From NCBI GenBank assembly GCA_014860225.1, contig JACZKE010000062.1:1-64000 (forward strand): DNA of 64,000 bases, written 5' to 3'. Position 1 is the stretch's first letter; every line of letters begins with the position of its first letter. This stretch comes from Desulfuromonadales bacterium (GTDB taxonomy: Bacteria > Desulfobacterota > Desulfuromonadia > Desulfuromonadales > BM103). A program made the position numbers and the translations under genes. The notes under the pieces were generated by a model, which searched no databases, had not been told where the DNA came from, and worked only from the letters and a program-made list of their open reading frames with translations. Shown in pieces: positions 49,198 to 57,856 of the stretch.

Positions 49198-49695
49198 TCA
49201 CTCCCTGACATAGGTATCGATGTCGGTTTCGTGCACCATACCCATCAGGCGGGCATATTCGGATTCGATCAGTTCATAATGATGATGAGTCGACTTAGCG
49301 TTTAACAGAAAGACCTCGCGGACTTTCGAATCGGTGATTTTGTCGGACATCTGGCGTAGCGCCTCCTCAAGTTTCAACTCCTTTTCCATGGCCAGTTCCA
49401 TTGCCCTGCGTACGTTAAATCCCGCCATCAGCTGCTTCTCAAGATCACTCAACCAATCCGAATCAGGGCTTGGATCAACTGCCATGAAAGCATCAAAATC
49501 AGGGATATCGCTTCCTTCGTAGATATCGTAGAACCACTTGGCGTGCTCAGCTTCTTCGCTGGCCAGCAATTCGAATGTTTTCCTGGCCTGAGCATCTTTC
49601 ATGTGGCTGGCCCCCAAGCGATAGAAGTCCCGTGCATTCTTTTCAACTTGTATTGATCGTTTAACTGCTTCCTGCACATCGGTATTCTCGAACAT
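49198..49695 (-). CDS. Ferritin-like / rubrerythrin-type diiron protein
   Basis: The 165-residue four-helix protein has likely diiron ligands in VEKNARDFYRLGA (Glu), LASEEAEHAKWFYDIYEG (E-x-x-H), the third helix (RAMELAMEKELKLEEALRQM) and the last helix (STHHHYELIESEY). There is no C-terminal rubredoxin domain, unlike classic rubrerythrin. Members protect anaerobes against peroxide or store iron. AAGGAG precedes the ATG at 49695; the upstream extension to 49761 is not supported. It forms a small minus-strand operon with the next gene. Confidence 0.82.
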   Translation of the reverse strand: MFENTDVQEAVKRSIQVEKNARDFYRLGASHMKDAQARKTFELLASEEAEHAKWFYDIYEGSDIPDFDAFMAVDPSPDSDWLSDLEKQLMAGFNVRRAMELAMEKELKLEEALRQMSDKITDSKVREVFLLNAKSTHHHYELIESEYARLMGMVHETDIDTYVRE

Positions 49696-49863
49696 GACAA
49701 CTCTCCTTGGCGACAGGAATATTCCTTCCGGACATAAGTTGTTCCGATTGTCTTGAACCATATGAGACAGATCGTGTGTACCTGTATTCTAGCAGCAGGG
49801 GAGGGTTCCGCAACTCTCAGTGCCCTATTTGGGAAGGTATGCACCTGACTCCAAAAACAGCAA

Positions 49864-49889
49864 GAGCCCGCCAAGTGCCTGGCGGGCTC
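49864..49889. terminator. Strong hairpin terminator
   Basis: GAGCCCGCCA and TGGCGGGCTC form a perfect ten-base stem with a six-base loop. It ends the minus-strand small-protein gene at 49924; TTTTT follows after a few bases on that strand, and ATTTTAT follows on the plus strand. Confidence 0.85.
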
Positions 49890-49923
49890 ATTTTATACTC
49901 TATGCACAAACATTCTTTAAACG

Positions 49924-50118
49924 TTACACTTTGATAATCGGACTTGGATTGCAGAGATTTTTAGCATGCTTGGCGACGGCATTGCAGTTGTGACAGATAT
50001 GGCCGGGATCATCCATCAAGGCTTTCACTTCCTCCTGCCGACCCTGTTTTCTCAATTCACATATATGCAGCCAATGTCCTGCCGGATCTTTACAGTCGAC
50101 TTTTACGGATTCTGACAT
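49924..50118 (-). CDS. Small cysteine-containing protein, unknown
   Basis: The 64-residue protein begins MSESVKVDCKDPAGHWLHIC and ends with the cluster CHNCNAVAKHAKNLCNPSPI. The Cys/His spacing suggests a metal site, probably zinc; CHNCN is not a haem motif because the last residue is not His. GGAGG lies four bases before the ATG on the minus strand. A terminator follows directly, so it is monocistronic. Confidence 0.7.
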   Translation of the reverse strand: MSESVKVDCKDPAGHWLHICELRKQGRQEEVKALMDDPGHICHNCNAVAKHAKNLCNPSPIIKV

Positions 50119-50379
50119 ATAACCTCCGAATCAAATGGTCTGTTGGTAGTCATGAATTATAACATCTTTCAATTGGCATGCAGTAACAGAAAAACGACAA
50201 CAGAAAAACCGCCATTGGATTCCGGGACGTCAAAAGTGAGTCATTCGAATTCTCGTCTATGATTATCCTCGTGGCACCTTGGCAATCCAGGCCGTCGATT
50301 GCCGGCGTTATTTCGTTCCTTGCAAGCTGGACGAATCAGCCTATACTTTTCCATTATGGGACTACACAGAGGGGGATTT

Positions 50380-50544
50380 ATGCCAACCTACGAATATCAT
50401 TGCGAAAAATGCCAGGTGATTTTCGAGATTGTCCAGAGCATGGCTGAACACGAGCGCGGTAAAGTCGTCTGCCCTCACTGTCAGAGCAAGCAGGTGGTCC
50501 AGCAGTTTTCGAGATTTTTCGCTAAAACCAGCAAGAAAAGCTGA
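50380..50544 (+). CDS. FmdB-type zinc-ribbon protein
   Basis: The 54-residue protein begins MPTYEYHCEKCQVIFEIVQS and carries the second pair VVCPHCQSKQVVQQF, the CxxC...CxxC pattern of the FmdB/CxxC_CxxC_SSSS regulatory family. The role is unclear; such proteins bind zinc. GAGGGGGA precedes ATG 50380, so longer upstream frames are rejected. Confidence 0.88.
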   Translation: MPTYEYHCEKCQVIFEIVQSMAEHERGKVVCPHCQSKQVVQQFSRFFAKTSKKS

Positions 50545-50549
50545 TTTCA

Positions 50550-51599
50550 GTGCCCCGCTTTGATCTGGAAGCAACGGCAAGAGACTGTGCCGAAGCATGG
50601 CCAGCTACTGAGCAGCATGTGTCCGCAGTTGTCTGCCCAGGCGAAACCAGTCTGAACTGCTCCTGCTGTGACGGCGACAAGAACCTGTGGAATTTCCTCA
50701 AGTGGCGCTGGCAGCGGCTCTTCAAGGAAATTCTTCCGGCCTCCGCTTATAACTTCCCGCTCGCCACTAACGACCCGCAATTCCTTCGCAACAACCGCAG
50801 TCGGCCGACTATCACCTGGATTGGCCAGTCGAGCCTGCTGATTCAGCTCGGCGGACTCAATATCCTCACCGATCCGCATTTTTCAGAACGCGCCTCCCCG
50901 CTCACCTGGTTCGGCCCACAGCGGGTCGTACCGACCGGCCTGGCGTTTTGCGACCTGCCGGTCATCGACCTGGTGCTCATCTCCCACAATCATTATGACC
51001 ACCTCGACCAAATCACGATCCGAAAGCTGGTGCAGCGTCAAGAAGGTCCACGGATCCGTTTCATAGTACCTGCAGGCCTGGGCCGTCTGCTCAACCAGTG
51101 GGGCGCGCGGCAGGTCACGGAGCTGACCTGGTGGGACAGCCTGACGTTTGGACCGGCCATGGTCACCGCTGTGCCGGTGCAACACTGGAGCCGCCGGGGG
51201 CCGTTCGACGGCAACCAGACCCGTTGGGCCGGCTTCGTCGTCGAAGCCGGCGGCCTGCGCTTCTTTTTCAATGGCGACTCGGGCTACTCTAATACCTTCA
51301 AGGAGATCCGCAACCGTCTGGGCGTGATCGACGTGGCGGCCCTGCCGATCGGTGCTTATGAGCCACGCTGGTTCATGAAAGACCACCACATGGACCCGGA
51401 GGAAGCAGTGCAGGCTCATCTCGATCTTGAAGCCAGGCTTTCGATCGCGCTTCACTGGGGCACTTTCATTCTGACCGACGAAGCCCTCGATGAGCCGCCG
51501 CAGCGATTGCAAGGCGTTCTACAGGACAGGGCTATTCCGGAGTCCGTCTTCCGGGTCCTGCAGCACGGTGAGACGCTGTTACTGGACAGTATTTTCTGA
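50550..51599 (+). CDS. MBL-fold metal-dependent hydrolase (UlaG/NAPE-PLD-like)
   Basis: The 349-residue protein has the metallo-beta-lactamase core TITWIGQSSLLIQLGGLNIL, the metal motif ISHNHYDHLD, a third ligand near TAVPVQHWSRRG and FFFNGDSGYS, and a late His in IALHWGTFILTDE. The overall outline follows bacterial homologues of UlaG and N-acyl-phosphatidylethanolamine phospholipase D. The N-terminal 70 residues include a Cys-rich stretch (LNCSCCDGDKN) not typical of the family. The substrate is unknown. It starts at GTG 50550, five bases after the FmdB-like gene. Confidence 0.82.
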   Translation: MPRFDLEATARDCAEAWPATEQHVSAVVCPGETSLNCSCCDGDKNLWNFLKWRWQRLFKEILPASAYNFPLATNDPQFLRNNRSRPTITWIGQSSLLIQLGGLNILTDPHFSERASPLTWFGPQRVVPTGLAFCDLPVIDLVLISHNHYDHLDQITIRKLVQRQEGPRIRFIVPAGLGRLLNQWGARQVTELTWWDSLTFGPAMVTAVPVQHWSRRGPFDGNQTRWAGFVVEAGGLRFFFNGDSGYSNTFKEIRNRLGVIDVAALPIGAYEPRWFMKDHHMDPEEAVQAHLDLEARLSIALHWGTFILTDEALDEPPQRLQGVLQDRAIPESVFRVLQHGETLLLDSIF

Positions 51600-51601
51600 G
51601 T

Positions 51602-53695
51602 TTATACTGCCTCGTGCTTTGCGGCTGCATCGCGGGGCAGGGTGAAGCTGACCTGTGTTCCGTGGTGTAGATCACTGTCCACCCGAATTTTACCGCCATG
51701 AGCTTCCACGATGTGCTTGACGATGCTCATGCCGATGCCGACACCTGCGATGGCCGTAGGGAATGCGTCGACCCGATAGAACTTGTCGAAGACCCTGGCA
51801 ACCTGCTCCGGGGTCATGCCGATGCCCTGGTCGGTCACGCTGATACGGTAAAATTCGCCATCCGGTTCTCCCCGGATTTGCACCAGGCTCCCCTCATCTG
51901 AATACTTGAGGGCATTGCTGACAATATTCTCCAGAACCTGCTCAGTCTTAGCTTTGTCGACCATCAGCCTGGCGTCCTCCTCTGTGAATGAGATTTCCAT
52001 CCGATGCCTGGAGGCACTGGTTTCCAGAAAAGGGCCCAATTGATCGAAGATCTCCTTTACGCTGTATGATTCCTTGGTCAAAGGCAGATCTTGCCCTTTG
52101 CCGATGCGGGTGATGTTCAAGATGTTCAACACGGCTCTGCCGAGTGCGACGGACCTTTCGTGGATGTTGTTCAGAAACTCTCTGCGCTGTTCGTCGGAGA
52201 GATCTTCCCGGTTCAACATATGCTCGGTTAATCCCTGGATGGAGTTCAGGGGCGTGCGAAATTCGTGAGCCACCGCCTGGACAAATTCGGTTTTCATCCG
52301 GTTGTTCTCCCGCAACGCCTCCTCGGCACGCTTGCGCTCGGTGATATCGCGGTTGACGCCTCGATAGCCGAGCAAGGTTCCTGCTTCATCGAAAAAAGGC
52401 GCACCACTGGTTTCGAGGATAACCAGGTGGCCGTCCTTGTGGCGGTTGATGTTTTCCAGGGCATCAAAGGCCTGGGCCTTCTCTTTTTGCTCGCGGAAGA
52501 AGGCTTTCACACGCTTCGCTTCGGACTCCGGCATGAGGTCGAACGGCGTCTTGCCGACCACTTCCTTGCGTTCGTACCCCAAGAGGTTGCTGACCCGCGG
52601 ACTGACATAGGTATAGACCGCATTGCAGTCAATTTCCCAGACCCAGTCATTGATCCTCTCCACCAGATCGCGAAACAGTTTTCGGCTTTCCAGAAGCGCC
52701 TTTTCCGCCTGCTTGCGGGGCGTGATGTCCTCGATGAAGGCGATGAAGCGGTAGGCACCGCGCCGGCGAATCGGCGCAACCGCCAACTTGATGGTGAACT
52801 CGTGTCCGTCCCGATGTAGTGCCGTGACTTCAATGCGTCGATTCAGGATCGGTCCTTCTCCTGATTCCAGAAAGTGCCCCAACCCTTTCTCATGCTTTGA
52901 ACGAAAGCGTTCCGGTATGATTAATTCAAAGAGCCGACGACCCACGGCCTCTTTGGCTGACCAGCCGAAAATCTCCTTTGCAGTGGCATTCCAGCCGGAG
53001 ATTATTCCATTTCCGTCCATCTCGATGATGGCATCAAGGGCTGCATCCAGGTTAGCCTGCGCCCGATCCCGGCTCTCCCGCAGTTCCTCCTCCTCACGCT
53101 TGCGCAGGGTGATGTCGGAGCAGATAGCGAGCACGCCGATCACTTCTCCCGATTCGCCCTTCAGGGGGACCCTGCTTGTCAAAAAGGTTGCAACCACGCC
53201 ATCGGCCTGCACGTGGGTTTCTTCCACGTCGAGAAGGGACATGCCGCTGGTCATGACCTTGAAGTCATTCTTCCTGATCAGTTCCGCATCTTCTTTCCGC
53301 CATTCGAGATCATAATCGGTCTTGCCGATGATATTCTCCCTGCTGCCGACTCCGGTGACGCTGGCAAACCTTTGGTTGCAATCGATGTAACGTGCCTCCC
53401 TGTCTTTCCAGAAGACATAGATGGGGATGTGCGAGATAACCTCGTCCAGTAGTGCACCCTCACGATAGACCTTCCGGATATAGTGGCGCATGAGCCAGGC
53501 CAGCAACAACGCAGACGCACCGACGAAAAACCAGCCCTTGATGGTCTGTACCAGGCTCAGGAGAGCAGGATCATCAATAAACCACAGCAGGATGCGGTCC
53601 GAGAAGAGGATCCACGCACCCCCGGCAAAAGCATAAATAACGGCTGCCCTGAGAGATGCACTCTTGATCTTGCTGAGGAATTGCTTTTTCATCAT
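51602..53695 (-). CDS. Membrane multi-PAS sensor histidine kinase
   Basis: About 697 residues: two transmembrane helices (AVIYAFAGGAWILFSDRILL; GWFFVGASALLLAWLM) and three PAS/PAC domains beginning near ISHIPIYVFWKDREARYID, AALDAIIEMDGNGIISGWNA and RINDWVWEIDCNAVYTYVSP. The HisKA box is FVQAVAHEFRTPLNSIQG (phospho-His) and the ATPase boxes are ENIVSNALKYSDEG, DQGIGM and GIGMSIVKHIVEAHGG. No receiver is attached and no response regulator is adjacent. The short membrane module resembles that of the hybrid kinase at 32577. GTG 53707 is a possible upstream start; ATG 53695 or 53692 is preferred. Confidence 0.88.
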   Translation of the reverse strand: MMKKQFLSKIKSASLRAAVIYAFAGGAWILFSDRILLWFIDDPALLSLVQTIKGWFFVGASALLLAWLMRHYIRKVYREGALLDEVISHIPIYVFWKDREARYIDCNQRFASVTGVGSRENIIGKTDYDLEWRKEDAELIRKNDFKVMTSGMSLLDVEETHVQADGVVATFLTSRVPLKGESGEVIGVLAICSDITLRKREEEELRESRDRAQANLDAALDAIIEMDGNGIISGWNATAKEIFGWSAKEAVGRRLFELIIPERFRSKHEKGLGHFLESGEGPILNRRIEVTALHRDGHEFTIKLAVAPIRRRGAYRFIAFIEDITPRKQAEKALLESRKLFRDLVERINDWVWEIDCNAVYTYVSPRVSNLLGYERKEVVGKTPFDLMPESEAKRVKAFFREQKEKAQAFDALENINRHKDGHLVILETSGAPFFDEAGTLLGYRGVNRDITERKRAEEALRENNRMKTEFVQAVAHEFRTPLNSIQGLTEHMLNREDLSDEQRREFLNNIHERSVALGRAVLNILNITRIGKGQDLPLTKESYSVKEIFDQLGPFLETSASRHRMEISFTEEDARLMVDKAKTEQVLENIVSNALKYSDEGSLVQIRGEPDGEFYRISVTDQGIGMTPEQVARVFDKFYRVDAFPTAIAGVGIGMSIVKHIVEAHGGKIRVDSDLHHGTQVSFTLPRDAAAKHEAV

Positions 53696-53821
53696 CTCTC
53701 TGGTCACCTGGTATTGAAAGGTTTTTTGTTTTTTTTGTATTATACCCCACTGTTCGTATTCCGGAAAATAAGGTCTGGCGGATTTTGCCGTCTGATGGGC
53801 TGCAGACAGAGAAAGCGCAGC

Positions 53822-53988
53822 TAGCAGTCTGTCGGACTATACGGGCCGAAGCGAAAATTTGGATGCTTGAGAACAGATTTTAGCTCTTTTGCAGGTTCAT
53901 AGTCGCAGCTATGGACCAAAAAGGAGCTGAAATATGGGCCAAACAGCCGGATTTGCAGCCGGCTCATGGATAGTCCGACAGGCTGCTA
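53822..53988. mobile_element. MITE-like element with 19-bp terminal inverted repeats
   Basis: TAGCAGTCTGTCGGACTAT at 53822-53840 is inverted with one mismatch at 53970-53988. Inside, TAGCTC...CATAG and CTATG...GAGCTGA also pair, so the whole element can fold into one long hairpin. It carries no gene. A single end of the same sequence (TCTGTCGGACTAT) occurs at 57838-57850 before livH. The rest of 53708-54214 shows no gene. Confidence 0.7.
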
Positions 53989-54214
53989 AGGGACTTGGCA
54001 GTTTATGGCTGAATTTTGGAATATTCCAGTCCAGATGCGTAGAAGGGGGATTGAAATGACCATATTCCTGCCTTTAAAGGTCAGCTTCGAAGTTAGCAAG
54101 AATCTAAAGGACAAAATCAGAAATTGAGCAGAAGTCCTGTCTTGCGTTAAACTATTAGTATCACTATAGCTCTGAACCTTTTGTGAGTTGCTACTTGGAA
54201 GCAGGTATTTTTTT

Positions 54215-56089
54215 ATGACGAATGATCAAATTCTAATTGTTGCTGTGTTAACGATCACTATGGCTATGTTCCTGTGGGGCCGTTGGCGGCATGACCTGAT
54301 TGCTCTGGGAGCTTTGCTGGCTTGCGTGGCTACGGGACTGGTGCCTGACAACAAGGCTTTTGAAGGCTTCGGCCATCCGGCGGTGATCACGGTGGCGTGC
54401 GTGCTGGTGCTGGGGTATGGCTTACAGTTCACCGGAGCAGTGGACATTCTGGCTCAGCGCTTGCTCCCGTCTTCGTCCGGTCCGACGGTGAGCATTCTGG
54501 CCCTTATTGGCTTGGCTGCGCTCTTGTCCGGTTTTATGAACAATGTCGGTGCACTTGCTTTGCTGATGCCGATTGCCATTCAGATGGCTGCCAAACAGAA
54601 CCTTCCTCCGGGCAAGTTTCTGATGCCGCTGGCTTTCGGCTCGATCCTGGGAGGAATGACCACCCTGATAGGAACCCCGCCCAACCTGATCGTCTCTGGA
54701 TTCCGTGCCTCAGCGGGAATGGAATCCTTCGCCATGTTTGACTTCACTCAAGTTGGCCTTCCCGTTGCTGTTATAGGGTGCCTCTTTGTCGGGCTGCTTG
54801 GCTGGCGGATGGTCCCTGCACGTAAACAGTCAGAAATTAAAAACTTTGAGTCCGGTGCTTATTTTAGTGAGGTACGCATCGTCGAAGGCAGCAAGGCCGT
54901 AGACAAGAGCCTGCGAGACGTGGAACAGATGCTTGAAGAAGCCGATGCACAGATCGTTGGCATGGTCCGTGGAGATGTACGTATCCAGGCACCTCATCCC
55001 AATCGCATGCTGCGGGCGGATGATATTCTGGTTATTGAGGTTGAACCGGAGTCTCTGGCCTCGGCGCTTTCAAATCTTGGGCTTAAACTTGAAGAGGACA
55101 TATCGGCGTTATCTGATGGGGAAGATGTGGAGGAAGTGGAAGGGGCTGGCAAAGCGCAGCAAAATGGCAAAGAAGAGTCCGCCGGCAACAGCGCTGAGGA
55201 TGAAAAACAGGATACGCAAACAACCAGATCGGGCGAGACAGTGATCCAGGAAATGGTTGTAATGCTGAACTCGGTTTTGGTCAATCGTTCCGCGACCGAC
55301 ATTAAATTACGCACCCGATATAACCTCAACTTGCTGGCCATATCGCGTCAGGGGCGTCGGTCGATCAAGCGCTTGCGGGCAACCACTATACGGCCGGGTG
55401 ATGTCCTGCTCATGCAAGGCACACCCGAATCGTTATCTGGATTTGCCGCCGAGTTCGGTTGCCTTCCGCTGGCCGAACGGGATATCCGGGTGCCGAAAAA
55501 AGGCCAGGCTCTTGCGGCTACGCTCATTATGATGGTTGCGGTAAGTGGTGCCGCCTTCGGTTTGTTGCCTGCGGCCATCTCATTTTCAGCTGGCGCGCTT
55601 GCCTATGTCGTCTTCGGTCTTGTTCCGGTCCGTTCAATCTACACGGCAGTCGATTGGCCGGTCATCGTATTGCTGGGAGCAATGCTTCCGGTTGCTGATG
55701 CCATGGCGACGACAGGCACTGCTGACTTACTCGCACGTGTTTTGCTCGACACTGTGGCACAGGGGCATGTCGTTGTCGGACTTGTGGTGTTGCTGGTGGT
55801 GACCATGTTTTTGTCTGACCTGATGAACAATGCTGCCACGGCGGCGGTCATGTGCCCGATTGCCATCAGTACTGCCTCTCAATTAGGCGTGAACGCAGAC
55901 ACCTTCTTAATGGCCATCGCCGTAGGAGCCTCCTGTGCGTTCCTGACACCCATCGGCCATCAGAACAACACCCTGATACTCGGGCCGGGTGGATTCAAGT
56001 TTGGCGATTTCTGGCGCCTGGGCCTGCTTTTGGAGGTCATTGTGGTCGCGGTCAGCGTGCCGATGCTGCTTTGGATCTGGCCGCTCTGA
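54215..56089 (+). CDS. SLC13-family sodium/anion transporter with two RCK_C domains
   Basis: About 624 residues. Two transmembrane halves contain the SLC13/DASS signatures SGFMNNVGALALLMPIAIQM with GTPPNLIVSGF, and FLSDLMNNAATAAVMCPIAI with LTPIGHQNNTLILGPGGFKF. Between them lie two TrkA-C (RCK_C) modules (SEVRIVEGSKAVDKSLRDVE and IKLRTRYNLNLLAISRQGRR), separated by an acidic spacer of about 50 residues. The family moves dicarboxylates, sulfate or similar anions with sodium; RCK_C domains usually bind small regulators. ATG 54215 is chosen over a TTG at 54188. Confidence 0.87.
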   Translation: MTNDQILIVAVLTITMAMFLWGRWRHDLIALGALLACVATGLVPDNKAFEGFGHPAVITVACVLVLGYGLQFTGAVDILAQRLLPSSSGPTVSILALIGLAALLSGFMNNVGALALLMPIAIQMAAKQNLPPGKFLMPLAFGSILGGMTTLIGTPPNLIVSGFRASAGMESFAMFDFTQVGLPVAVIGCLFVGLLGWRMVPARKQSEIKNFESGAYFSEVRIVEGSKAVDKSLRDVEQMLEEADAQIVGMVRGDVRIQAPHPNRMLRADDILVIEVEPESLASALSNLGLKLEEDISALSDGEDVEEVEGAGKAQQNGKEESAGNSAEDEKQDTQTTRSGETVIQEMVVMLNSVLVNRSATDIKLRTRYNLNLLAISRQGRRSIKRLRATTIRPGDVLLMQGTPESLSGFAAEFGCLPLAERDIRVPKKGQALAATLIMMVAVSGAAFGLLPAAISFSAGALAYVVFGLVPVRSIYTAVDWPVIVLLGAMLPVADAMATTGTADLLARVLLDTVAQGHVVVGLVVLLVVTMFLSDLMNNAATAAVMCPIAISTASQLGVNADTFLMAIAVGASCAFLTPIGHQNNTLILGPGGFKFGDFWRLGLLLEVIVVAVSVPMLLWIWPL

Positions 56090-56153
56090 AGTCTTGAAGT
56101 CCCGATGCATGCAACAACAGACGAGAACCACTTTCTTGTCGCTGATTTTGCTC

Positions 56154-56936
56154 CTAAAATCTAACAAGCGCCCCGACAAATGGTCCAGAGAACTGAGCGT
56201 CGACAAAGACGCCGGAGTCGTCAACATCGAGATCAAAGTAGCGATAACCACCGAAGATACCGACCAGCGGAATTGGTGAAAATTCGATTTGCGCTTCGGC
56301 GTCGAGGAAACTGTTGTCCTGGTACTCCATGTAGCCGACACGGCCTATCAGGCCAATGAAATCGGAGAAGCTGATGCGTGCACGGGCGCCAATGGTCGGA
56401 ATAGGTACCTGGGCTGATTCCGTTTCAGTAATCGAAAGTCCAGTGGAGGCTTCGACACCGGTCATGGTCAAATCGGCATCGACCAGTTTGACGGTTATTT
56501 CGGGGCCGATCTGGATACGGGCCGGCAGGTCGTCAATGTTGATGATGTGCCAGGTGAGGCCCGCATCGACAATGTCAATCTTGACCTCGCTGCGGGTCGT
56601 ACCGTTGACACCGAAGATCTGGTCGTCGAAGACGATATTTTGCGTCAGAGTGCCAGAGCCGGAAAAATCCAGCGGCAAGTAACTGACCGCCAGTCGGAAT
56701 GACCCAAGACTGAGAGCGCCTTCGACGAAGTAGTCTTCACTGTCGTCAAAGCCGAGATCCGATTCCAGGTCAACCGGAGTTCCGGCCAGGATGTTGCCAT
56801 CAACGGCAAAGCTTCCTTCTGGACTCAACATCAGGTAGCCGGCCTTGAGGGAGACGATTTCATCGGCCAGAAGAGGACCGCAGGCAAAAGCGGTCAAGGC
56901 GGAAGTGAGCAGAAAAATGCGCAAAAATCGTGTCAT
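56154..56936 (-). CDS. Outer-membrane beta-barrel protein
   Basis: The 260-residue protein has a signal peptide (IFLLTSALTAFACGPLLA) and alternating amphipathic strands such as FRLAVSYLPLDFSGSG, AGLTWHIINIDDLPARIQIG and VGIFGGYRYFDLDVDD. It ends GPFVGALVRF with a C-terminal Phe as expected for BAM-dependent barrels. GGAGGA lies four bases before the ATG at 56936. Size suggests eight to ten strands. No substrate or partner is indicated. Confidence 0.78.
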   Translation of the reverse strand: MTRFLRIFLLTSALTAFACGPLLADEIVSLKAGYLMLSPEGSFAVDGNILAGTPVDLESDLGFDDSEDYFVEGALSLGSFRLAVSYLPLDFSGSGTLTQNIVFDDQIFGVNGTTRSEVKIDIVDAGLTWHIINIDDLPARIQIGPEITVKLVDADLTMTGVEASTGLSITETESAQVPIPTIGARARISFSDFIGLIGRVGYMEYQDNSFLDAEAQIEFSPIPLVGIFGGYRYFDLDVDDSGVFVDAQFSGPFVGALVRF

Positions 56937-57130
56937 GATTTCCTCCATTTTTGAGAAAAGGTCTTCAAAATGAAATGCAGCGAGCATGCCTGAATAAACA
57001 TGCTCCGAGCACCTATGAATATATACAATACTTTGAGAAGAGCGTCCAATAAGTTAATGTTCATCAGGAAACTTCTGCTGAACACAAGTTGGTTTCAGTC
57101 CGAAACCGCCCTTCTGAAGGAGATATACCG

Positions 57131-57466
57131 ATGACTATATTAGCGGACAAGACCTGCGAAGCATGTAGAGAAGGAGCTCCCTTGGCGACCCCGGAAGAGA
57201 TCGCGGACTATATGTCTCAACTTCCAGGTTGGCAGGTTACTGTAATCGCAGGCATCAATCAATTGAAGAAAACCTATAAATTCAAAAATTTCGAGCAGGC
57301 TCTAGAATTTACCAACAAAGTCGGGGCCATTGCAGAACAAGAGAAACATCATCCGGCCATATTGACGGAATGGGGTAAAGTTACCGTGTCCTGGTGGACT
57401 CATAAGATAGCCGGTTTACACGTCAATGATTTTATCATGGCTGCAAAAACCGACGAAATCAGTTGA
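57131..57466 (+). CDS. phhB: 4a-hydroxytetrahydrobiopterin dehydratase (pterin-4a-carbinolamine dehydratase)
   Basis: The 111-residue protein shows the family core: LPGWQV, YKFKNFEQALEFTNKVGAIA, then the active-site stretch EKHHPAILTEWGKVTVSWWT with paired His, and GLHVNDFIMAAKTDEI. It dehydrates 4a-hydroxytetrahydropterin, recycling cofactor for aromatic amino acid hydroxylases; in organisms lacking these it may act in other pterin metabolism. AAGGAG lies eight bases before ATG 57131. No hydroxylase gene is in this window. Confidence 0.92.
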   Translation: MTILADKTCEACREGAPLATPEEIADYMSQLPGWQVTVIAGINQLKKTYKFKNFEQALEFTNKVGAIAEQEKHHPAILTEWGKVTVSWWTHKIAGLHVNDFIMAAKTDEIS

Positions 57467-57689
57467 GCCCGGAGAGATGGGCGAACCCGAACATTAACCT
57501 TCCAAACATAACCAGTCGGGAATTCATCGAAAAGCTGGAAAAAAGTATGGGAGATCTTTGAACCGGAACTTGAATGACTGTTGTTATAAGCTTACTGTCA
57601 TCGGCAGGCTCAGTCTTGAAAGAGTGTGTTGCCCTACCCAAAGGGATCAAAAAGAGCGCAGGGCTATCATTAGTTGCCAGGAGCTGGCG

Positions 57690-57800
57690 ATGAAAACAGC
57701 TCCTGTGCACGAAGACGCATGCAAAAAATTGGAGACTCGAAAATTCTCTGAACCATTGATTCGACAAGGATTTATGCCTTTGCAATGCCCCGAAGGATAA
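57690..57800 (+). CDS. Possible 36-residue ORF
   Basis: AGGAG lies six bases before ATG 57690. The product begins MKTAPVHEDACKKLETRKFS and ends LQCPEG inside the left arm of a terminator. No family is recognised. The strong ribosome binding site and terminator argue for expression, but chance cannot be excluded. The rest of gap 57467-57856 holds nothing else clear. Confidence 0.3.
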   Translation: MKTAPVHEDACKKLETRKFSEPLIRQGFMPLQCPEG

Positions 57801-57828
57801 GTTAATCTCTCGGGGCTTGTTTTGTTCT
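57787..57828 (+). terminator. Rho-independent terminator before livH
   Basis: GCCCCGA and TCGGGGC pair across a loop of about 16 bases and are followed by TTGTTTTGTT. It separates the upstream region from the liv/ior operon. Confidence 0.7.
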
Positions 57829-57856
57829 TAGCGGGAATCTGTCGGACTATCCAATA

